DNA from: Defluviitaleaceae bacterium
GTDB lineage: Bacteria > Bacillota > Clostridia > Lachnospirales > UBA5962
NCBI GenBank assembly: GCA_009780765.1
Contig: WQZK01000027.1
Span: forward strand, 1 to 14,164
Length of the DNA: 14,164 nucleotides
Direction: 5' to 3'
Shown here: positions 1 through 6,318 of the stretch, piece after piece
Numbering within the stretch: the first letter of the stretch is position 1
How the letters are laid out: every line of letters begins with the position of its first letter
Notes under the pieces: generated by a model
The model's input: only the letters and a program-made list of their open reading frames with translations
What the model was told of the DNA's origin: nothing
Database searches by the model: none
Made by a program: the position numbers and the translations under genes

Positions 1-123
1 CAAGCAAACCTAGTAACCGAGATTGTGAACCGAGTAAATGGCGAGATAGTGTCGTCGTTTGAGTATAGTTATTATTTAGATGGCAATATGTCGACAATCG
101 TGGAAAACTGTGGTACAATAACG
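1..123 (+). repeat. Rhs direct repeat, copy A
   Basis: This block matches 1132-1254 base for base at an offset of 1131, with five mismatches that I counted (about 96% identity) and no gaps. It encodes part of a YD-repeat segment (NLVTEIVNRVNGEIVSSFEY and following). Immediately after position 123 the two copies diverge: this one runs into the toxin tip, the other into more YD repeats. The repeat may extend left beyond the window. Confidence 0.93.
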
Positions 124-483
124 GGATATACGTATGATGTGCTGAGAAGGTTAACAGTAGAAGAAGAGATATTTGGCTTCTTAAATGATATGAAGGCGAT
201 GTTGCCTGCGGGGGCGGTTAGGAGTACGAATACATCTGCCAGTGTAATTAATCGCTGGAGAAGTGAGGGCTACCCAACTCCACCTGGCTGGAATGAACAG
301 TGGCAATGGCGACTTCCCGAAGGCACTAAGACAGATGTCTTTCCACGATGGTTTGACCCACAAGGTGGTGAATGGAGATGGCATGCTCCAGATAGATTTC
401 ATAGCATAGGGCATTGGGATTACAATCCATGGACTTCTTGGAATTCAGGGTGGCAAAATATTTATCCTCCATTTAGAAGGTAG
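1..483 (+). CDS. C-terminal end of an Rhs/YD-repeat protein with a toxin-like tip (5' partial)
   Basis: The frame is open from the first base, so the gene begins outside the window; an internal ATG at 25 is not the start. About the first 50 codons are YD-repeat sequence (FEYSYYLDG, then YTYDVLRRL), the beta-cage material of Rhs proteins. From about codon 60 the character changes to a tip of roughly 98 residues with 11 tryptophans and the motifs PRWFDPQGGEWRWHAPDRFH and GHWDYNPWTSWNSGWQNI. Tips of this kind are C-terminal effectors of polymorphic toxins; the closing motif recalls domains annotated as polymorphic toxin type 37, but that is from memory and unverified. Oddly, the conserved Rhs core end (DAFG...NPFRYTGEYFD...GRFLNEDPI) that normally precedes a tip is missing, so repeats and tip are joined directly. 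A small gene starts 10 nt downstream, as expected of a toxin-immunity pair. The Rhs assignment is secure; toxin activity is inferred. Confidence 0.75.
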   Translation, partial: QANLVTEIVNRVNGEIVSSFEYSYYLDGNMSTIVENCGTITGYTYDVLRRLTVEEEIFGFLNDMKAMLPAGAVRSTNTSASVINRWRSEGYPTPPGWNEQWQWRLPEGTKTDVFPRWFDPQGGEWRWHAPDRFHSIGHWDYNPWTSWNSGWQNIYPPFRR

Positions 484-493
484 GTGAATTTAG

Positions 494-901
494 ATGATAA
501 GTAACAACAAAACAATTATTAGTTACTACCAAGGCTCTTATGGGCCTACAATCAGAATAGATGTTCAAGAAATAGAATGGTTACAATGTTTCAGGGAAAA
601 TATTGTTCAATTGGCAGAAAATAAATTAGGAAAAATTGACATAACTTGCATGGATAATGTAGAGGTTGTTGATATTGATTCTCTTGAGTTAATAAAAGTG
701 CAGTATGAAAAGTCTAAGAAAGTCTTTATGCTTAATGAAAAACTCAACACCAATCATTTCATTTGGCACCAAGATATAGAAGAATTAATTACTATTGTTG
801 GATTAATTGATGGACTGTTAGATAGTGATAATTCAGGACATCAATATTTAACTGACGGGGGTGCATGTGCCTTAATTTTATTAGCTTATAAGGAATATTG
901 A
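494..901 (+). CDS. small hypothetical protein, probable immunity protein of the upstream toxin tip
   Basis: This gene encodes a 135-residue cytosolic protein with no signal peptide or membrane segment. The start is an ATG preceded by the ribosome site AGGTGA at 482-487, which overlaps the stop codon of the toxin gene, so the two are translationally close. I do not recognise a domain family. Visible features are an acidic overall composition, an N-terminal strand-like segment (TIISYYQGSYGPTIRIDV) and a C-terminal stretch HQYLTDGGACALILLAY. Its size, its position directly behind an Rhs tip, and a terminator 13 nt after its stop match the usual layout of polymorphic-toxin immunity genes, whose products bind and neutralise the cognate toxin in the producing cell. 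The function is inferred from context only. Confidence 0.65.
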   Translation: MISNNKTIISYYQGSYGPTIRIDVQEIEWLQCFRENIVQLAENKLGKIDITCMDNVEVVDIDSLELIKVQYEKSKKVFMLNEKLNTNHFIWHQDIEELITIVGLIDGLLDSDNSGHQYLTDGGACALILLAYKEY

Positions 902-913
902 TATATAAAATGG

Positions 914-944
914 GCGGCAAAATAATCTTTTGCCTGCTTGTTTT
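914..944 (+). terminator. rho-independent terminator after the toxin-immunity pair
   Basis: The left arm GCGGCAAAA (914-922) pairs with TTTTGCC-T-GC (928-937), with a single bulged T and a 5-nt loop. The tail TTGTTTT follows at 938-944. It closes the toxin-immunity transcript and would isolate the orphan Rhs fragment downstream. Confidence 0.7.
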
Positions 945-1017
945 AGAAAAAATTAGGATGTAATTAAATGGCGAATTAACGGCATACAGCAGATATGAGT
1001 ATGATTTACTAGATAGA

Positions 1018-2118
1018 ATGGTACGAGTATTTGCAAATGGTGTATTAGAAGCAGAGTACAGCTATGATGTAAATGGAAATAGGTCGAGGCTGTGGTATGC
1101 AAACGGAGTAGAAACTACGTATAGATTTAACCGAGCGAACCTAGTAACCGAGATTGTGAACCGAGTAAATGGCGAGATAGTGTCGTCATTTGAGTATAGT
1201 TATTATTTAGATGGCAAGATGTCGACAATCTTGGAAAACTGTGGTACAATAACGATGTATGAGTATGATTATTTGCGTCGATTAGTTCGAGAAGAAGAGA
1301 TTGGCGAACGAGGTCATTTCGTAACGGAGTATGAGTTTGATAAGGCTGGTAATCGTTCTCGAATGGTTTCGGAAGTTGATGGCGAGGTTTCTATAACGAC
1401 GTATGTTTATGGCCGAAACAATCGTTTATTGCAATACGAAACTATAGAATTAAGCACAGAAACTAGGACAATGAACATATATGAGTACGACAGCAACGGC
1501 AATAAGATGATGCAGCTAACGAATGTTATTGAGGTAGCAGATGCAGACAGCGCACCAAGTTTTGGTATAGTGTTACTAAGAGATGGAGCAGATGCCGAAG
1601 TAGAAGGCTGCACAAAAATATTTACGTATGATATACTCAACAGGCTTGTAAGATATGAGGCTACTGATACGCTAGCAGAGTATACTTACCGCCCTGATAG
1701 CCTACGAATATCAAAAATCGTGAATGGAGAAGAAACAAGGCATATTTGGGACGGAATGAATATGATTGCCGACGTTATAGATGGAAATACTACTGTTTTC
1801 ATTCGAGGGATAAACCTAATCCGTTCAACAGAGCATGGCTGGTATTTATTTAATGCACGTGGTGATGTTGTACAGCTCTTAGACAACAACGGAAATATCA
1901 TAAGAGAATACCGTTATGATGCGTTTGGTGTAGAACGATTTAAAGACGAGAACGACACCAACCCATTTAGGTACACAGGCGAATATTTCGATCGAGAAAC
2001 AGGCATGATTTACCTACGCATGAGGTTTTATATACCGCATTTAGGAAGATTTCTAAACGAAGACCTGATACGAGACGGTCTTAATTGGTATAAACAGTTA
2101 GTTTTAGAACTGTGTTGA
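1018..2118 (+). CDS. orphan Rhs fragment: YD repeats plus core end, no start and no toxin tip
   Basis: The open frame has 366 codons from ATG 1018, but Rhs-type coding continues in frame upstream to 964 (NGELTAYSRYEYDLLDRM) before meeting a TAA. ATG 1018 has no ribosome site and lies inside a YD motif, so this looks like a displaced 3' piece of an Rhs gene and not a complete gene. YD motifs recur (YSYDVNGNRS, YEYDSNGNK, FTYDILNRL). The conserved Rhs core end is present: YDAFGVERF, NPFRYTGEYFDRETGMIYLR and GRFLNEDLIRDGLNWY. The frame then ends after only nine more codons (KQLVLELC), where a normal protein would continue into a NNPVxxxDPxG segment and a variable toxin. Arginine is often CGA or CGT, unlike the AGA-rich genes to the right, as is common for Rhs loci. 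It is probably silent or a donor for recombination; it could be expressed only if transcription and a start were supplied upstream. Confidence 0.75.
   Translation: MVRVFANGVLEAEYSYDVNGNRSRLWYANGVETTYRFNRANLVTEIVNRVNGEIVSSFEYSYYLDGKMSTILENCGTITMYEYDYLRRLVREEEIGERGHFVTEYEFDKAGNRSRMVSEVDGEVSITTYVYGRNNRLLQYETIELSTETRTMNIYEYDSNGNKMMQLTNVIEVADADSAPSFGIVLLRDGADAEVEGCTKIFTYDILNRLVRYEATDTLAEYTYRPDSLRISKIVNGEETRHIWDGMNMIADVIDGNTTVFIRGINLIRSTEHGWYLFNARGDVVQLLDNNGNIIREYRYDAFGVERFKDENDTNPFRYTGEYFDRETGMIYLRMRFYIPHLGRFLNEDLIRDGLNWYKQLVLELC
1132..1254 (+). repeat. Rhs direct repeat, copy B
   Basis: This is the second copy of the block at 1-123, inside the orphan Rhs fragment. The mismatches lie near its start (two), in GTCGTC(A/G)TTT, in GGCAA(G/T)ATG and in ACAATC(T/G)TGG. 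Its position in the middle of a longer YD-repeat series suggests that this is the ancestral context and copy A is the rearranged one; that is inference. Confidence 0.93.
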
Positions 2119-2400
2119 ATTAAATGCTACCAAAACTGACACTCCAGATACAAGCTTTAGAAATTATCTATTGACCAGTAATCACAAAATTATTAATACT
2201 GAGTAAGAACATCGCTAAGCTATAAAGCAGATTTACTTAGAGTAAAGTCTGCCTCGTTTCATTCAAGCTGGAATGTACAAACTTTAGTGTAGCTGATATT
2301 TTCAACACGTCTAAACCGTATGCTTTATGGAAAAGTCTTTGTGCACTTGGAGAAATATTTATTTGCTATAGCAATAGATGCACCAAAGGTAAGCATAAAA
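2119..2400. other. gene-free stretch after the Rhs fragment
   Basis: I find no convincing gene on either strand. The only structure is a hairpin at 2227-2252 (GCAGATTTACT, a TAG loop, then AGTAAAGTCTGC with one extra base) that lacks a T tract. A short open frame around 2326-2448 has no start or recognisable content. The stretch probably holds debris of a lost Rhs tip or immunity gene, but nothing in it proves this. Confidence 0.4.
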
Positions 2401-2434
2401 AAGCGATTGAATGCTAGCATTTCAATCGTTTTTT
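2401..2434 (+). terminator. rho-independent terminator before the peptide cassette
   Basis: The arms CGATTGAA (2404-2411) and TTCAATCG (2421-2428) are perfectly complementary, extended inward by TGC/GCA, and followed by a T run at 2429-2434. A matching A run on the left side could let it work in both directions. It separates the Rhs locus from the cassette that follows. Confidence 0.75.
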
Positions 2435-2502
2435 GTTTCATTACCTAGTTAATTATACATAGGGCTTGAAAAGCTTTAACGACATTTAAAATACATTCAG
2501 TA

Positions 2503-2534
2503 TTGACATGATTGTATCTATATGTTATTATAAT
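2503..2534 (+). promoter_or_regulatory. sigma-A-type promoter of the peptide precursor
   Basis: A perfect -35 box TTGACA (2503-2508) is followed after 17 nt by TATTAT (2526-2531), with an overlapping perfect TATAAT at 2529-2534 (20-nt spacing). Transcription should start near 2540, giving an untranslated leader of roughly 65-70 nt. The leader contains the 10-bp palindrome TTCGGCCGAA at 2550-2559. This is one of the strongest promoter matches in the window, fitting an abundant peptide. Confidence 0.75.
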
Positions 2535-2607
2535 ATGGTAGAGAGCTTATTCGGCCGAAAAGACTCCTAAAAAATACTAAACATAATTTTAAAAGGAGGA
2601 AATTTAC

Positions 2608-2772
2608 ATGAAACCAGAAATCAATATTAACTTACTTGAAGGTTTTGTAAAATTTAACGAAATTGAAAACAATCCAACTCTAGATCTTATTGCTAACCCA
2701 GATCCTGGTGATTTAGAAAGAGATCCAATTTTAATAACTCCACATTACGGAGTTAACGACTGGTGTAAATAA
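2608..2772 (+). CDS. 54-residue candidate RiPP precursor peptide
   Basis: ATG 2608 is preceded by a consensus ribosome site (AAGGAGGA, 2593-2600) and ends at TAA 2770. The peptide is acidic over its first 39 residues (several Glu and Asp; a proline-rich stretch NPDPGD at 30-35) and ends in PILITPHYGVNDWCK, a more hydrophobic, aromatic tail with the only Cys (53), the only Trp (52), the only Tyr (47) and the only His (46). There is no signal peptide and no double-glycine cleavage site. It sits behind its own strong promoter and directly before a radical SAM/SPASM maturase and an ABC exporter, which is the standard layout of a modified-peptide cassette. I read the first 39 or so residues as leader and the tail as core; the exact boundary is a guess. 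I do not recognise the family. The coding call is strong, the precursor role likely. Confidence 0.85.
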   Translation: MKPEININLLEGFVKFNEIENNPTLDLIANPDPGDLERDPILITPHYGVNDWCK

Positions 2773-2801
2773 TAGTCTAATAATTTATTTTAAGCATTGA
2801 T

Positions 2802-2826
2802 AGCTATTTTAAAGGGTAGTTTTTTA
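2802..2826 (+). terminator. weak hairpin with T tract just after the precursor gene
   Basis: CTATTT (2804-2809) can pair with GGGTAG (2814-2819) through three Watson-Crick and three G-T pairs, and six T residues follow at 2820-2825. The stem is weak, so at most it is a leaky terminator that trims the precursor message. Confidence 0.35.
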
Positions 2827-2878
2827 TTGCTTTGATTAGATGATTAATGACTAGCTTAGCAACAGTTGCATTAAACAT

Positions 2879-2930
2879 GAGAACCCATTTTCATATATGG
2901 AGTACATACCTATGAAGATGGGTTCTCTAT
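2879..2930 (+). terminator. long hairpin between precursor and maturase
   Basis: The left arm GAGAACCCATTTTCATA (2879-2895) pairs over 17 bp, with a single G-T pair, with TATGAAGATGGGTTCTC (2911-2927), and the loop is 15 nt. A short AT-rich tail (TATTTTATAAAA) follows. No good promoter is visible between it and the maturase start 35 nt later, so the maturase probably depends on read-through. That would give much more peptide than enzyme, a usual arrangement in bacteriocin and RiPP operons. Confidence 0.7.
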
Positions 2931-2961
2931 TTTATAAAATAATTAGGGGGATGAAAATAAT

Positions 2962-4401
2962 ATGAAACAAAAACCATCGACGGCAATATGGGAAGTAACA
3001 ATGGGTTGTAACATGAGGTGTGCTCATTGTGGTTCATCATGTAAAGAGCCTTTACCTGATGAATTGACGACAGATGAGGCTCTTTCGTTAGTTGACCAAA
3101 TAGCTGAACTTGGCCTAAAATGGATAACTATTTCAGGCGGAGAACCTCTAACCAGAGTTGATTTGCCTATTATTATAGAAAGATTCGTATCTCATTCTAT
3201 TGTTGTAAATATTATTACTAATGGTTGGCTATTAGAGCCACAAATGGCAGAGAAACTAAAAAACAGTGGCGTTTCTACTATTGCTATCAGTTTGGATGGC
3301 ACTGAAAAAACTCATGATAAAATAAGACAAGAAGGATCTTATGAGCGTATCTTTAAAGCATTTAAAGCTTTGCAAGAGGTTGGAATAGCAACAGGAGCAG
3401 TTACTACTATATCCAACGAAAATATCGGCGAACTCCCAGAGATGCGCAAAATATTAACGGATAACGGCATAAAATCATGGCAACTACAAATAGGTTTCCC
3501 TATGGGCAATTTTAAAGATCACCCTGAGTGGGTTGTAGCTCCAGAAAAAATGAATGACATAATTGATTTTTGCTATGAAACTTCTATGGAAGGCCAAATT
3601 AATATTTATCCTGCAGACTGTATTGGATATTACAGTGAAAAAGAACAAAAGATAAGGCAAAACACTAGTAGATCAGATTTTAAAAGTATTTGGCAAGGAT
3701 GTAATGCTGGTGTACATGTTTTTGGCATATTACATAACGGTGATATTATAGGATGCACATCTATACGCGATACATCATTTATAGAAGGAAATATTAGAGA
3801 TAAATCTCTAAATGATATATGGAATAATCCAGAAAACTTTACTTGGTGCAGAAATATGACGAAGGACAAGCTAACAGGAAATTGCTCTATCTGTAATTAT
3901 GGAAGCATTTGCCTTGGTGGATGTCCTAATACACGCCTAACTATGAATGGTGACATTTATTCAGAGAATAAGTACTGTTCTTATAACTTAGCCTTAAAGA
4001 ATATAAAAGAGAGCTTGCAAGAAAGTACAGATGTAGATCAACTAATTGCGCTGGCGAGGACAAGTATTTCTCAGAAAAATTATCAAACAGCTGCCCTTTT
4101 CACAGAACGAGTTTTAGCTATAGAGCCAGAAAACCAAGAAGCTCTATCTTTAAGCGGGTTTGCTGAGTTTATGTGTGGCAATTACATCAAATGTGAACAA
4201 ATTAATAGAAAAGTCCTGCAAATCAACCCGAATGATGTTTATGCAATTAAAGGATTAGGGCTTGCTTTACACAAACAAGGTAATTCTAGCCAAGGCTTAG
4301 AGTTTCTTGAGAGAGCAGCAAAATTAACCAATTATGAAGATTCGGATATAATGCACGATTTGGCGTATGTTAAGCAAGAAATGTCTTTAAAAGTTGGATA
4401 G
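2962..4401 (+). CDS. radical SAM/SPASM peptide maturase with C-terminal TPR domain
   Basis: This is a 479-residue cytosolic enzyme that should bind [4Fe-4S] clusters and use S-adenosylmethionine to make a radical on its peptide substrate. The N-terminal radical SAM barrel carries the cluster motif Cys16-x3-Cys20-x2-Cys23 and the SAM-binding GGEP at 59-62. The SPASM domain carries Cys247 and Cys265, then C-x2-C-x5-C-x3-C at 308-321 and a last Cys339, enough for two auxiliary clusters. Residues about 357-470 form roughly three TPR-like helical repeats (for example ALFTERVLAIEPENQEALSL). SPASM enzymes typically crosslink or epimerise short peptides such as the one encoded 190 nt upstream. No N-terminal leader-recognition (RRE/PqqD-like) domain is present, because the barrel starts within the first ten residues; the TPR part may bind the leader instead (inference). 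Start: ATG with GGGGG at 2946-2950. The reaction catalysed cannot be read from the sequence. Confidence 0.9.
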   Translation: MKQKPSTAIWEVTMGCNMRCAHCGSSCKEPLPDELTTDEALSLVDQIAELGLKWITISGGEPLTRVDLPIIIERFVSHSIVVNIITNGWLLEPQMAEKLKNSGVSTIAISLDGTEKTHDKIRQEGSYERIFKAFKALQEVGIATGAVTTISNENIGELPEMRKILTDNGIKSWQLQIGFPMGNFKDHPEWVVAPEKMNDIIDFCYETSMEGQINIYPADCIGYYSEKEQKIRQNTSRSDFKSIWQGCNAGVHVFGILHNGDIIGCTSIRDTSFIEGNIRDKSLNDIWNNPENFTWCRNMTKDKLTGNCSICNYGSICLGGCPNTRLTMNGDIYSENKYCSYNLALKNIKESLQESTDVDQLIALARTSISQKNYQTAALFTERVLAIEPENQEALSLSGFAEFMCGNYIKCEQINRKVLQINPNDVYAIKGLGLALHKQGNSSQGLEFLERAAKLTNYEDSDIMHDLAYVKQEMSLKVG

Positions 4402-4431
4402 ATGCTAAACAAACATCGAAGCCTTGAAAAT

Positions 4432-4484
4432 AAAACCTCCACAATTACCACTTAAGCAAGTTTATCGGGTAATTTGGAGGTTTT
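4432..4484 (+). terminator. hairpin between maturase and exporter genes
   Basis: AAAACCTCC (4432-4440) pairs with GGAGGTTTT (4476-4484), and ATTACC (4444-4449) continues the stem against GGTAAT (4468-4473). The loop is about 18 nt, within which ACTT/AAGT can pair further. The right arm ends in TTTT. It is a good rho-independent terminator in shape, yet the exporter gene starts 39 nt later without a visible promoter, so read-through or mRNA processing is likely. Confidence 0.7.
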
Positions 4485-4522
4485 AAAACTATTATTTCTT
4501 TTAAACGAATGGATGAATAACA

Positions 4523-6193
4523 TTGAAAATTTTTAGGTTCTGTAAAAAATACCTACAGCAATATAAGTTTCAACTAGCTATTTTTGTGATTTTATCCCTT
4601 GTATCTACTGCTATAGGCATATTATCGCCATATATTATAGGAGCTTTTTTAGATAGCCTTATTTATGGAGGAGATATTAATGTTGTTCTTAGTTTTGCTG
4701 CTATATTCGGAGGGTTAAATATTGTCAAAATTCTGAAGGGGTACATAACATCAATTATGTACATAAAAATTAAAACTAAAATGAGTTATGACTTAAATAG
4801 TGATGCTATAAAACATATACAAAGCCTCTCTCTTTCCTATATAAATCAAAACAACAGTGCTTATTTAAACCATAGATTAAATTTAGATTCTAATGAAATA
4901 ATCACATTTTGTATTACAATTATACAAAGCATTGCCACAAATGCAATTATGCTTATTGTTCCATTTGCCATTTTGCTTTATATGAATTTCTTTATGGCAT
5001 TGATGCTAATAGGATTCTTGGTTTTTTATGTAATTCTATACCTCGCATTTAAAGGCCCTCTATATAAAGCTAGTCTTGCCATAAAAGAATTTCAAAACAA
5101 ATTCTTCTCAAGCCTTTTCGAACAATTGAAATATATAAAATTTATAAAAACTAACTCGATACATGAAGAGATGAATATGAGAATGGACAAAGACTTTGTG
5201 CTCTATAGAAATTCAGCCATTCACATGCAAAAAGTTAGCTACTTATATTCAGGGCTTGATGGTTTTGTATCAACACTTGCTCAAATTGTACTGTTTGTTG
5301 CTGGGGGTTACCAAATACTTATTGGAAGCTTTACTGTAGGTATGTTTACCATATTTATAAGCTACTTCTCTATGATGCTTGGTGCAGGTCGATATTTCTT
5401 TGGTCTTGGTGCAAATTATCAACAAACGTTGGTAGCACTAGACCGGATTAAAGATATTTTTACGCAAGAGATTGAGAGTTGCGGAGATAAGATTTTAGAG
5501 GATATTTGGAGAATTGAACTCCATAATGTTAGTTTTTCTTATATTTCAAGCGATAACGATGAAAGTAGCTGTAACAAAAAAACTATAAATAACTTTAATG
5601 CAATTTTTGAAAAAGGTAAAATTTATGGCATTACTGGAAAAAATGGAGCAGGCAAATCTACTCTTATCAATCTTATTATAGGAATGTATATAAATGAGTT
5701 TAAGGGTAGTATAGCTTACAATGATATTGATATTCGGAACATTAACATGCAAGAAACAAGGAAAACACTCTTTGGGTTAAGCGATCAAGAACCTGTACTG
5801 ATGAATGATACAATAAGATATAACTTAACATTTGGAAGAGCAGATGATACTAAACAGAGTAATTTGGATCAGCAACAGATTCTTGATGCCCATATAAAAA
5901 CACTCAACATGACCGACTTTATAACAAATAACACATTAGATTTAACTATTAATGACAAAAATACAAGCACTTCTGGCGGGGAAAAACAAAAAATATCTAT
6001 ACTAAAAGTGCTGATGAAAAATCCTGCAGTTATGATTTTTGATGAACCTACTTCGGCTTTAGATAGACAAACAAGTGAGCAATTTATGGAGTATTTACGC
6101 CAGATAAAGAGAGATAAAATAATCATATTAATTACTCATGATAATAATGCAGAAGTGCTGTGTGATGAGATGCTAGAAATAACTGGTTGTTAG
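4523..6193 (+). CDS. ABC-type peptide exporter, fused membrane and ATPase domains
   Basis: This is a 556-residue ABCB-type half-transporter that would act as a homodimer in the cytoplasmic membrane. Residues 1-310 hold about six membrane segments; the ATPase domain follows. Visible motifs are Walker A GKNGAGKST (372-380), Q-loop Gln422, signature TSGGE (483-487), Walker B VMIFDE (503-508) with catalytic Glu508, the D-loop SALD, and switch His539. There is no N-terminal C39 peptidase domain, so if it exports the modified peptide the leader must be removed by another protease. An insertion (SSDNDESSCNKK, about 342-353) sits in the first strands of the ATPase domain. The start is TTG; no ATG lies nearby in frame and the ribosome site is weak (GGATGA). 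It follows the maturase in the same direction, which makes it the likely exporter or self-protection pump for the peptide. Transporter identity is sure, substrate inferred. Confidence 0.9.
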   Translation: MKIFRFCKKYLQQYKFQLAIFVILSLVSTAIGILSPYIIGAFLDSLIYGGDINVVLSFAAIFGGLNIVKILKGYITSIMYIKIKTKMSYDLNSDAIKHIQSLSLSYINQNNSAYLNHRLNLDSNEIITFCITIIQSIATNAIMLIVPFAILLYMNFFMALMLIGFLVFYVILYLAFKGPLYKASLAIKEFQNKFFSSLFEQLKYIKFIKTNSIHEEMNMRMDKDFVLYRNSAIHMQKVSYLYSGLDGFVSTLAQIVLFVAGGYQILIGSFTVGMFTIFISYFSMMLGAGRYFFGLGANYQQTLVALDRIKDIFTQEIESCGDKILEDIWRIELHNVSFSYISSDNDESSCNKKTINNFNAIFEKGKIYGITGKNGAGKSTLINLIIGMYINEFKGSIAYNDIDIRNINMQETRKTLFGLSDQEPVLMNDTIRYNLTFGRADDTKQSNLDQQQILDAHIKTLNMTDFITNNTLDLTINDKNTSTSGGEKQKISILKVLMKNPAVMIFDEPTSALDRQTSEQFMEYLRQIKRDKIIILITHDNNAEVLCDEMLEITGC

Positions 6194-6252
6194 GATATTA
6201 CAGAAGAATTCTCTTTTTAACTAAACCCCCAATATAAGTTTTACTTTCTAAT

Positions 6253-6296
6253 CAAAATACTGTATAATAGTTAATATAATATTATACAGTATTTTG
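6253..6296 (+). promoter_or_regulatory. perfect 16+16 bp inverted repeat over a promoter; candidate TetR operator
   Basis: CAAAATACTGTATAAT (6253-6268) is repeated exactly as its reverse complement at 6281-6296, separated by 12 AT-rich bases. The left arm contains a perfect -10 box TATAAT (6263-6268), with a fair -35 TTTACT at 6240-6245 and exact 17-nt spacing. A promoter buried in a long palindrome, upstream of a pump-like gene and a TetR gene, is the usual shape of an autoregulated operator. It could also serve as a weak terminator for the ABC gene, but it is AT-rich and lacks a good T tract. Confidence 0.6.
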
Positions 6297-6318
6297 TTAA
6301 TTATAGGGGTGAATTGTT

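Noticed and set aside
1..2118. CRISPR array or insertion sequence as the cause of the repeats
   Set aside because: The repeat is a single 123-nt coding duplication, with no spacer pattern, transposase or terminal inverted repeats; the YD-repeat coding explains it.
2227..2252. Hairpin as a terminator of the orphan Rhs fragment
   Set aside because: The arms pair with one extra base but no T tract follows; the hairpin at 2401-2434 is the better terminator.
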